Assembly (NCBI GenBank): GCA_017694145.1
Contig: JADINF010000122.1
Span: forward strand, 1-14,136
DNA length: 14,136 bases
Direction: 5' to 3'
DNA from: Candidatus Stercoripulliclostridium pullicola
Lineage (GTDB): Bacteria > Bacillota > Clostridia > Christensenellales > DTU072
Shown here piece by piece: positions 7,904 through 14,136 of the stretch (the stretch's first letter is position 1; every line of letters begins with the position of its first letter). The translations under genes were made by a program, and so were the position numbers. The notes under the pieces are model-generated. The model was not told the origin of the DNA, made no database searches, and saw only the letters and a list, made by a program, of their open reading frames with translations.

Positions 7904-9322
7904 TTACAAAGACTTATAGAGCGCCAGATATTGTTCTGCCGACTTATCCCACGAGAAGTCCGCGCTCATAGCATTCTTTACTACGCCCTTATACCACAGC
8001 TCGGGCTGATAATAACAGTCGAGCGCGCGACGGATCGCGTCGAGCATATCGTGGGCGTTATAGGTTTTGAAAGTGAATCCCAGCCCTTCTTTCGTTTCGG
8101 GATTGAAGGCGGGTACGGTATCCTTGAGACCGCCGGTTTCTCTTACCACGGGTATCGTGCCGTAGCGCATCGCTATCATCTGCGACAAACCGCAGGGCTC
8201 GTACTTCGAGGGCATTAAGAATATATCCGATCCGGCGTAGATCTTACTCGCGACGTCCGCGGAGAAATAGATAGCAGTGGCGAGTTTTGTCGGGAACTGC
8301 TTAGCGACCTCTTTAAGGGCGTTCTCGTATTTCCAGTCGCCCGTTCCGAGTATTACGAGCTGAAGGTCCATCGACAATATATCGCGTATTACGCCGAGTA
8401 TGAGGTCTATACCTTTCTGCGTGGTAAGTCTTGTGACCATACCTATCACGGGCTTATCGTTTTTCGGAAGTCCGAACAGCTCCTGCAGACCGTGTTTGTT
8501 CTCCGCCTTTTTGGCATAGGTCTTATAATTGTAGTTGGCGAAAAGCGCCTTGTCGGTTTCGGGATTGTAGAGATCGACGTCGATGCCGTTGACGATACCC
8601 GAGAGCTTATATCTTCTCGCGTTCAGAATGTTGTCGAGCCCGTAGGAATAGTAAGGATCGAGTATCTCGTTCGCGTAGGTTGGCGAAACGGTAACGACGC
8701 GATTTGCGGACTCTATACCCGCTTTCAGCATATTGGCGTCGTGCTTATACTCCGCTATGGCGTAATGCGACGCGGGGATACCGAATACGTTGTCGATGAC
8801 GTACTTGTCCATATTGCCCTGGAACTCGATGTTGTGAATGGTGAGTACCGTCTTCATCGTCTTGTATCCGTCCACGTAACGGTAGAAGCAATCGAGATAC
8901 AGCGGGATAAGACCGGTCTGCCAATCGTTGCAGTGCAACACGTCGGGATAGAACTTGGTCACCTGCATCGTTTCGAGAACGGCTTTGCTGAAGAACGCGA
9001 ATCTCTCGCCGTCGTCGAAATGTCCGTAGAATCCCTTTCTCTTGAAATAGAATTCGTTGTCGATGAAGTAATAATCTATACCGTTGTAATTGCTCTTGAA
9101 AACTCCCGCGTACTGATTGCGCCAGCCGAGGGGAACGGTGATGTTGCCTATATACTGCAGGTTGTTGCGGTACTCCGGTTTCATATCCTCGTAAAGCGGG
9201 ATTACGACCGCCACTTCCTGTTTCTTACGCTTGAGCGCGAGAGGCAACGCACCCATTACGTCGCCGAGCCCGCCGGTGCGGACGAAAGGCGATGCTTCCG
9301 ATGCAGCTAATAAAATTTTCAT
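7904..9322 (-). CDS. glgA: Glycogen synthase, ADP-glucose dependent (GT5)
   Basis: A 472-residue GT-B fold transferase that moves glucose from ADP-glucose to the non-reducing end of an alpha-1,4-glucan. The N-terminal Rossmann domain opens with MKILLAASEASPF and the nucleotide-sugar loop FVRTGGLGDV (13-22), followed by the Asn-Asp-Trp of HCNDWQTGLIP (130-140) and TIHNIEFQG (161-169). The C-terminal domain has GMVTRLTTQKG (294-304), with R298 and K303 expected to hold the phosphates, and SKYEPCGLSQMIAMRYGTIP (372-391), whose E375 is the conserved glutamate. The lysine usual in the first loop is Arg15 here. Length and all other motifs are normal. The start is set by AGGAGGT (9327-9333), 4 bases upstream of ATG. 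It follows glgD after a 48-base gap containing a hairpin and precedes glgP, as in other Bacillota operons. Confidence 0.96.
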   Translation of the reverse strand: MKILLAASEASPFVRTGGLGDVMGALPLALKRKKQEVAVVIPLYEDMKPEYRNNLQYIGNITVPLGWRNQYAGVFKSNYNGIDYYFIDNEFYFKRKGFYGHFDDGERFAFFSKAVLETMQVTKFYPDVLHCNDWQTGLIPLYLDCFYRYVDGYKTMKTVLTIHNIEFQGNMDKYVIDNVFGIPASHYAIAEYKHDANMLKAGIESANRVVTVSPTYANEILDPYYSYGLDNILNARRYKLSGIVNGIDVDLYNPETDKALFANYNYKTYAKKAENKHGLQELFGLPKNDKPVIGMVTRLTTQKGIDLILGVIRDILSMDLQLVILGTGDWKYENALKEVAKQFPTKLATAIYFSADVASKIYAGSDIFLMPSKYEPCGLSQMIAMRYGTIPVVRETGGLKDTVPAFNPETKEGLGFTFKTYNAHDMLDAIRRALDCYYQPELWYKGVVKNAMSADFSWDKSAEQYLALYKSL

Positions 9323-9340
9323 ATTTACCTCCTGATCGCG

Positions 9341-9370
9341 CCGTCAAGCCGCCCGAAAGCGGCTCCACGG
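9341..9370 (-). other. Intercistronic hairpin between glgD and glgA
   Basis: A stem of AGCCGC (9347-9352) with GCGGCT (9359-9364) around a six-base loop, extended by CCGT (9341-9344) with ACGG (9367-9370) across a two-base mismatch on each side. It begins right after the glgD stop and ends 7 bases before the glgA ribosome binding site. There is no T-run, so it is not an intrinsic terminator. It may stabilise or mark a processing point in the mRNA. Confidence 0.5.
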
Positions 9371-10486
9371 TCAGACGATTTTGTTTTTGACTATGACTAT
9401 CGGGTAAGTTTCGGTTCCCGAAACATTCCTTCCGGAACCTATAACTACCTGTTTGTCGGTGATAGCGTAGGATATCTGAGAGTCTTTCATCACGATACCG
9501 TGCTCCATAATGATGCTGTTGCGCACGACGGCGCCTTCCTCGATACGCACCTTACGGAATATGATACTGTTCTCCACCGTGCCGTTGATGACACAGCCGT
9601 CGGCTATGAAGCTGTTGACCACTTTGGCTTTGTCTTTATAGATGGTGGGCACGGAGTCCTTGACCTTCGTATACACCTTGCGATCGGTGCCGAAAAGCTC
9701 TTCTCTCACTCCCGCTTCGAGGGTGCGCATACTCTCGTTGTAATAGGTCTTGACGTCGTCCACGATCGCCGCGTAGCCCGCGTGTTCGTGAGCGAATATC
9801 TTGCCTCCGGCAACTTCCTTGAAAAGAACGTCCTTCTCGAAATCCACGTAACCGCGGGAATAAGCCTGCTCGACGCGGCTGATGAGAAGGTCTTTTTTAA
9901 GAATATAAATATTGAGGGAAACGAGTCTTTCTTCGTCGGAAGGTATTTCCACCGCGCACAGGTCGGTCACTCTGTCGTCGGCGTCCTTCGTGATTATAAT
10001 ACGTTTACTGCTGTTGACGCAAGCTTTATGGCACAGCATCGTGCAATCCGCGCCGCGGGCGATATGCTCCTCGAGTATCGCGTCGAAATCGATATTGGCG
10101 GCTATGTTGCAGTTACTCACGCATACGTAATCCTCGGGGGCTTTTTTAAGATAGTCGAGCACCGTGTAGAGAGCTTCTATCTTGCCTTTGTAAACTTCGC
10201 GCGAAGTGTTGAGAACGAAAGGAGGGAATACCGCGATACCGGAATTCTTTCTGTTAAGATCCCAGTCTCTGCCCATACGGATGTGGTCCATAAGCGAAGA
10301 ATAATTGTTGCGCGTTATGATACCTATCCTCGTAACTCCCGAGTTCACGAGACTCGAAAGCGTGAAGTCTATAAGTCTGTACCTGCCCGCGAACGGCAGC
10401 GAAGCCGTCGTGCGGTGTATGGTGAGTTCGTTGAGTTTGCTCTCGTTGCCGCTTGCAAAAAGTATGGCTACAATCTTCTTATTCAT
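9371..10486 (-). CDS. glgD: GlgD, non-catalytic partner subunit of ADP-glucose pyrophosphorylase
   Basis: A 371-residue GlgC paralogue of the kind found in Bacillota, where GlgC and GlgD form a hetero-oligomer and GlgD modulates GlgC. The overall fold is kept: a nucleotidyltransferase-like domain (to ~255) with LPFAGRYRLIDFTLSSLVNSG (from residue 30), then a left-handed beta-helix of hexapeptide-like repeats (~285-345, for example VVNSFIADGCVINGTVENSI). The catalytic signatures are lost. The GGxGTRL loop of GlgC is ASGNESKL here (11-18), the catalytic Asp site is SNCN (124-127) instead of SGDH, and the FEEKP glucose-1-phosphate motif is absent. The start codon directly abuts the glgC stop (TAA then ATG), with the ribosome binding site inside the last glgC codons, so translation is coupled. 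The glgA gene follows after 48 bases. Confidence 0.95.
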   Translation of the reverse strand: MNKKIVAILFASGNESKLNELTIHRTTASLPFAGRYRLIDFTLSSLVNSGVTRIGIITRNNYSSLMDHIRMGRDWDLNRKNSGIAVFPPFVLNTSREVYKGKIEALYTVLDYLKKAPEDYVCVSNCNIAANIDFDAILEEHIARGADCTMLCHKACVNSSKRIIITKDADDRVTDLCAVEIPSDEERLVSLNIYILKKDLLISRVEQAYSRGYVDFEKDVLFKEVAGGKIFAHEHAGYAAIVDDVKTYYNESMRTLEAGVREELFGTDRKVYTKVKDSVPTIYKDKAKVVNSFIADGCVINGTVENSIIFRKVRIEEGAVVRNSIIMEHGIVMKDSQISYAITDKQVVIGSGRNVSGTETYPIVIVKNKIV

Positions 10487-11689
10487 TTATCTGCCCTCCT
10501 CATGGATCATTTCTCCGGCGGCGACTTTCGCACCCGCGGATATGACCGCTTCGGGAGCAACGACCGCTATCTTCCATTCTCCGGCAACGGGCGCGGTCTG
10601 CGTTTCGCCTATCTTCGCGCCCTCGCTTATCACGGCGTTCCAGCCTATTATCGAATGGCGTATCTCCGCTCCGGACTTGATCACCGCGTCCGGCATTATG
10701 ATACTGTCGTGAATGACGGTTCCCTTCTCCACGACCGCGCCGCGGAAAATGACCGAATTGACCACTTCGCCGTCCACCTCGCAGCCTTCGCTCACCACGG
10801 AGTTGCGAATCGTTGCGTCCATACCCACGTAATGAGGCGGTTCGGCGGTGTTCCTCGCGTATATTTTCCAATCGGGATCGTCAAGGTTTATGCCGCTATG
10901 GGGATCCAGAACGTCCATATTGGCTTCCCAGAGCGAGGATATCGTTCCGACGTCCTTCCAGTATCCGGAGAACTCGTAAGTGTACATCTTCTCGCCTGCG
11001 TTGAGCATATTGGGGATAATGTTCTTGCCGAAATCGTTGTGGCTCGTCTTATCCTGCTCGTCCGCTATGAGGTACTGCTTGAGCTTCGCCCAGTCGAATA
11101 TGTATATGCCCATACTCGCTTTGGTCGATTTGGGATGCTTGGGCTTCTCCTCGAATTCGAAGATCCTTCCGTCCTCGTCGGCGTTCATTATGCCGAAGCG
11201 GCTCGCTTCCTCGATGGGCACGTTGAGTACCGCTATAGTGCAGGCGGCGCCCTTCTCGATATGGTGCTGGAGCATCTTCGCGTAATCCATTTTATAGATA
11301 TGATCGCCCGAAAGTATCAGCACGTAATCGGCGTCGTATCTGTCCACGAAATCGATATTCTGATAGATGGCGTTGGCGGTTCCTTTGTACCATTCGCCCG
11401 ACTTCGCTTTCTGATAAGGCGGCAGTACGAAAGCGCCTCCTTCGAGCCTGTCGAAGTCCCACGGCTGACCGTTACCGATGTACTGATTGAGCTCGAACGG
11501 CTGATACTGCGTCAGTATGCCTATCGTGTCGATATCGGAGTTGATGGTATTGGACAGCGTGAAATCGATTATCCTATACTTCCCTCCGAAAGGTACCGCA
11601 GGTTTGGCGACTTTCTGGGTAAGCGCTCCCAGTCTGGTGCCCTGCCCGCCGGCAAGTAACATTGCTACGCATTCTTTTTTGACTCGCAT
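10487..11689 (-). CDS. glgC: Glucose-1-phosphate adenylyltransferase, catalytic subunit
   Basis: A 400-residue enzyme that makes ADP-glucose and pyrophosphate from ATP and glucose-1-phosphate, the committed step of bacterial glycogen synthesis. The nucleotidyltransferase domain contains MLLAGGQGTRLGALT (10-24), PAVPFGGKYRIIDFTLSN (30-47), QPWDFDR (75-81), the catalytic D129 in LSGDHIYKMDY, and K182 in FEFEEKPKHP, which matches the glucose-1-phosphate lysine of E. coli. A C-terminal left-handed beta-helix follows (~285-395) with hexapeptide-like turns such as RNSVVSEGCEVDGEVVNSVI. Allosteric properties cannot be read from sequence; in studied Bacillota, GlgD changes the kinetics of GlgC. The start at 11689 has AGGAGG 7 bases upstream, overlapping the glgB stop codon. 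The stop is contiguous with the glgD start. Confidence 0.97.
   Translation of the reverse strand: MRVKKECVAMLLAGGQGTRLGALTQKVAKPAVPFGGKYRIIDFTLSNTINSDIDTIGILTQYQPFELNQYIGNGQPWDFDRLEGGAFVLPPYQKAKSGEWYKGTANAIYQNIDFVDRYDADYVLILSGDHIYKMDYAKMLQHHIEKGAACTIAVLNVPIEEASRFGIMNADEDGRIFEFEEKPKHPKSTKASMGIYIFDWAKLKQYLIADEQDKTSHNDFGKNIIPNMLNAGEKMYTYEFSGYWKDVGTISSLWEANMDVLDPHSGINLDDPDWKIYARNTAEPPHYVGMDATIRNSVVSEGCEVDGEVVNSVIFRGAVVEKGTVIHDSIIMPDAVIKSGAEIRHSIIGWNAVISEGAKIGETQTAPVAGEWKIAVVAPEAVISAGAKVAAGEMIHEEGR
10494..10500 (-). promoter_or_regulatory. glgD ribosome binding site embedded in the end of glgC
   Basis: AGGAGGG on the minus strand, 7 bases before the glgD ATG, is made by the Glu-Glu-Gly codons that end glgC. 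Since the glgC stop touches the glgD start, a ribosome finishing glgC sits on the glgD initiation region. Confidence 0.8.
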
Positions 11690-11696
11690 AACGGTT

Positions 11697-11702
11697 CCTC
11701 CT
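11697..11702 (-). promoter_or_regulatory. glgC ribosome binding site overlapping the glgB stop codon
   Basis: AGGAGG on the minus strand shares its first two bases with the TAG stop of glgB (11701-11703) and lies 7 bases before the glgC ATG. It decides the glgC start and implies coupling to glgB translation. Confidence 0.8.
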
Positions 11703-13575
11703 AGTTAAGTCCGAGATAAATTGCGGTATTTCCCTCCAGAGTGAGGGTTAAGCTCTGTTTGCAACCGTGGGATTCCACGGGTTTCGTCCTGATTTTTTCC
11801 GGAAGCGTCGAATTTCCGCCGAAATCGGGCGAATTACTGTTCAGAATAACTTTGTAAACGCCCTTGTCCGGAACTCCGAAAGTATATTTTTCGCGCGTGA
11901 CGTCGGAGAAATTGATGATGACCACGACGCGCTTGCCCGCCTTGTCCTCGCGGTAGAATGCCACCACGTTCTGAACGGTATCGTCCACGACGAGCCATTT
12001 GAAACCGTCGTAAGAGTTATCCTGCTCGAAAAGCGCGGGGTAATTCAAATAAACTTCGTTGAGCTTCTTGACGAAACGGTGCACCCCCGCATGGGTGTCG
12101 TAAGCGAGCAGGAACCAGTCGAGCGGACGGGTATAATTCCATTCGATGAACTGTCCGAATTCGTTGCCCATGAAGTTGAGTTTCTTGCCGGGGTGGGCGA
12201 ACTGATAAGCGTACAGCGCTTTGAGCGCGGAGAATTTCTCATGATACGAACCGGGCATTTTCGAGATCATCGAGCACTTGCCGTGTACGACTTCGTCATG
12301 CGAGAAAGGCAATATGTAATTTTCGCTGAAAGCGTAAGAAATGCCGAAAGTAAGCTTATTATGAGCCCCTTTACGGAAGAAGGGATCGATCTTGACGTAA
12401 TCGGTGACGTCGTTCATCCAGCCCATATTCCACTTGAAATTGAAACCGAGCCCGCCCATATCCGGAGGCATAGTGACCATCGGGAATGCGGTGGATTCTT
12501 CGGCGACGGTAATCGCGTGCGGATTGCGGCTCAATACCGTCGTATTGAGATCTTTGAGGAAAGTAATGGCTTCGAGGTTATAGTTGCCGCCGTCCTTATT
12601 CGGGCGCCACTCCCCGCCTCTCCTGTCGTAATCGAGATAAAGCATGCTCGCCACGGCGTCCAAACGCAGACCGTCGATATGGTAATATTCTATCCAGAAG
12701 CAGGCGCAGGAAATAAGGAAACTACGCACGGCGCCTTTGCCGTAATCGAATACCATCGTACCCCAAGTCTTGTGCTCCGCTTTGAGCGGGTCGTCGTACT
12801 CGTACAGCGGTTCGCCGTCGAAACGGTAAAGCCCGAAAGCGTCCTTCGGGAAGTGCGACAAGACGAGGTCGAGAATGACCGATATTCCCGCTTCGTGGCA
12901 TTTGTCCACGAGATACATAAAGTCGTGCGGGGTACCGAAACGTGAAGTCGGGGCGAAGAAACTGCCGACTTGATAGCCCCAGCTCATTTCGAGAGGGTGT
13001 TCCGTCACAGGCAGAAATTCCACGTGGGTATATCCCATTTCTTTAAGATAAGGAACGAGCGATTCCGCGAGATCGCGGTAGGAATAATAGTTGCCGTCGT
13101 CGTGACGTCGCCACGAACCGAGATGCAGTTCGTAGATATTCATCGGGGATTCGTAATGGTTGCGCTTTTTAAGTGAATTGATGAAATCCTTATCGTGCCA
13201 CTCGTAACCCGAGATATCGTAAATCTTGGAAGCCGTTGCGGGCGGAGTTTCGGTATGCGTAGCGAACGGATCCGCTTTGAGGAGCACGTCGCCGGACTGC
13301 GTTTCGATACTGAATTTGTATGTGTCGTATTTTTTGAGGGACTTTGCGTAGCCCTCCCATATACCGCCTCCGATAGGAGCCATTCTGTTCATCGTGCGAT
13401 CCCAGCCGTTGAATTCTCCCACGACCGACACCGATCTCGCGTGCGGAGCCCAGCAACGGAAACGCCACAATTTTTTGCCGTCCTTTACGACGTAACTTGC
13501 GTGCATCAGACGGAAAGCTTCGGCGTTGGTACCTTCGTTGAATAAATAAATAGGCAATTCAAGTTGTTTGTTCAT
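11701..13575 (-). CDS. glgB: 1,4-alpha-glucan branching enzyme (GH13)
   Basis: A 624-residue enzyme that cleaves alpha-1,4 chains and re-attaches them by alpha-1,6 links. It is the short Bacillus-type form with one N-terminal CBM48 domain (~20-120; FRCWAPHARSVSVVGEFNGW at 39-58), the catalytic barrel (~145-500) and an all-beta C-terminal domain (~520-624). GH13 regions II to IV are canonical: DGLRLDAVASMLYLDY with nucleophile D306, ITVAEESTAFP with acid/base E359, and LPFSHDEVVHGK with D427. KWNMGWMND (381-389) and FMGNEFGQFIEW (468-479) are branching-enzyme signatures. Region I reads LDLVLSHF (235-242) instead of the usual LDWVPxHF; the Asp and His are kept. GGGAG lies 5 bases before the ATG. 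The ispE stop is only 12 bases upstream and glgC starts 11 bases after the stop, so it is the first glg gene of a polycistronic unit whose promoter is not visible here. Confidence 0.96.
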   Translation of the reverse strand: MNKQLELPIYLFNEGTNAEAFRLMHASYVVKDGKKLWRFRCWAPHARSVSVVGEFNGWDRTMNRMAPIGGGIWEGYAKSLKKYDTYKFSIETQSGDVLLKADPFATHTETPPATASKIYDISGYEWHDKDFINSLKKRNHYESPMNIYELHLGSWRRHDDGNYYSYRDLAESLVPYLKEMGYTHVEFLPVTEHPLEMSWGYQVGSFFAPTSRFGTPHDFMYLVDKCHEAGISVILDLVLSHFPKDAFGLYRFDGEPLYEYDDPLKAEHKTWGTMVFDYGKGAVRSFLISCACFWIEYYHIDGLRLDAVASMLYLDYDRRGGEWRPNKDGGNYNLEAITFLKDLNTTVLSRNPHAITVAEESTAFPMVTMPPDMGGLGFNFKWNMGWMNDVTDYVKIDPFFRKGAHNKLTFGISYAFSENYILPFSHDEVVHGKCSMISKMPGSYHEKFSALKALYAYQFAHPGKKLNFMGNEFGQFIEWNYTRPLDWFLLAYDTHAGVHRFVKKLNEVYLNYPALFEQDNSYDGFKWLVVDDTVQNVVAFYREDKAGKRVVVIINFSDVTREKYTFGVPDKGVYKVILNSNSPDFGGNSTLPEKIRTKPVESHGCKQSLTLTLEGNTAIYLGLN

Positions 13576-13587
13576 ATGTACTCCCGT

Positions 13588-14136
13588 TTACGGTTTTATG
13601 ACGGAATTGAATATTTTAAGTCCCCTTTTCGCCGCGGATACTTGCGCCGCGCGGTAGAGGCGTTCGTTTTCTTCGATATCCGAAGTCAAGCCTATGTAAC
13701 CGCTACCGCTGCCGGTCATCGTTATCATACTAAATCCCGCTTCGGAAAGCGCCTTACGCGCGTCGAGTATGCCCGGTTCGAGCATGACCGCAGCCGTTTC
13801 CAGTTCGTTGAAAGGTATGCCGTCCCGGAGATATTTCTCCACGTCGCCGCCTATGCCGCCGGTAAGATCGAACGCGGTAAATACGGACGCTGTATCCGAA
13901 ACCGTATTCCCGCACGCAAGCGTGACGTAGATCTCTTCCGCATCGAGCGGTTCTAACGATTCGCCCTTCCCGCGCACTCTCGCCGCATCCCAACCCGAAT
14001 ATTGAAAAGGCACGTCGGCGCCGAGCGTGAGAAGGAAACCGCAATCGTAGTCGATCCCGAATATTTCTTTAAGGCATCTCGCGACGCCCGCGGCGTCTGC
14101 GGAGGAACCGCCGATGCCCGCGCCGGCAGGAATGCC
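13588..14136 (-). CDS. ispE: 4-diphosphocytidyl-2-C-methyl-D-erythritol kinase, C-terminal part (cut by window end)
   Basis: The frame stays open to the right edge, giving 182 residues of a GHMP kinase. The real start lies beyond the window; an internal ATG at 14013 is not the start, because the ATP-binding loop lies upstream of it. The visible sequence opens with that loop, GIPAGAGIGGSSADAAG, followed by LGADVPF (residues 38-44 of the visible part), whose Asp is the catalytic base of the IspE family (Asp141 in E. coli), then RGKGESLEPL (55-64) and the C-terminal glycine motif MTGSGSGYIGL (140-150). E. coli IspE has about 190 residues from this loop onward, so the missing N-terminus should be ~90-100 residues. 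The enzyme phosphorylates CDP-methylerythritol in the MEP isoprenoid pathway. It ends 12 bases before glgB and is probably co-transcribed with the glycogen genes. Confidence 0.87.
   Translation of the reverse strand, partial: GIPAGAGIGGSSADAAGVARCLKEIFGIDYDCGFLLTLGADVPFQYSGWDAARVRGKGESLEPLDAEEIYVTLACGNTVSDTASVFTAFDLTGGIGGDVEKYLRDGIPFNELETAAVMLEPGILDARKALSEAGFSMITMTGSGSGYIGLTSDIEENERLYRAAQVSAAKRGLKIFNSVIKP

Noticed and set aside
9500..11659. A 719-codon open frame on the plus strand opposite glgD and glgC.
   Set aside because: It is again in phase with both sense genes (which abut with no gap) and is explained by avoidance of TTA, CTA and TCA. It ends where glgC uses a TTA codon at residue 11. 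No domain is recognisable.
11767..12945. A 392-codon plus-strand frame opposite glgB.
   Set aside because: It is in a mirrored frame of a gene with complete branching-enzyme motifs; its composition is typical of an antisense shadow.
13588..14013. A 141-residue protein beginning at the ATG at 14013.
   Set aside because: The same frame continues upstream to the window edge and includes the GHMP kinase ATP-binding loop, so this ATG is an internal methionine codon position of ispE rather than the start.
1..14136. CRISPR arrays, insertion sequences, tRNA/rRNA genes, long direct repeats or phage genes.
   Set aside because: Reading both strands showed none; gaps between genes are all under about 120 bases and the genes are metabolic.

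Overview
The window looks like an ordinary chromosomal segment of a mid-GC Bacillota, probably an uncultured clostridial lineage. The reasons are a glgD gene, the gene order glgB-glgC-glgD-glgA-glgP, strong AGGAGG-type ribosome binding sites, very tight gene spacing and an ispE gene of the MEP isoprenoid pathway. The lineage assignment is inference, because there is no rRNA or other marker. I see no mobile element, CRISPR array, tRNA or rRNA, and nothing that amounts to a new biological system.

Left part (positions 1 to about 3600, plus strand): three genes. The first is the C-terminal half of an Eis-like GNAT acetyltransferase, cut by the window edge. It is followed after 16 bases by a membrane-anchored alkaline phosphatase, and then, after a 59-base AT-rich spacer, by an AMP-forming fatty acyl-CoA synthetase. 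The functional link between these three is not evident. A bidirectional hairpin terminator near 3656-3684 separates this block from the convergent block to the right.

Right part (14136 down to 3713, minus strand): a single tight run of genes that reads, in transcription order, ispE (partial, cut by the right edge), glgB, glgC, glgD, glgA, glgP and a cytoplasmic GH13 alpha-amylase/neopullulanase-like gene. Gaps are 12, 11, 0, 48, 46 and 20 bases. This is a complete bacterial glycogen cycle. GlgC with its catalytically degenerate partner GlgD makes ADP-glucose, GlgA builds alpha-1,4 chains, GlgB adds alpha-1,6 branches, GlgP phosphorolyses the ends, and the GH13 enzyme probably trims or opens the short or branched dextrins that remain. 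No dedicated debranching enzyme (GlgX or pullulanase) or 4-alpha-glucanotransferase lies in the window.

Points worth a second look are mostly local. They are unusual residues in otherwise invariant motifs (GlgB region I, GlgA KTGGL motif, alkaline phosphatase metal site), the stop/start abutment of glgC and glgD, a hairpin between glgD and glgA, a start without Shine-Dalgarno for the last gene, and co-transcription with ispE. Every base is accounted for by a gene or a gap shorter than about 120 bases.
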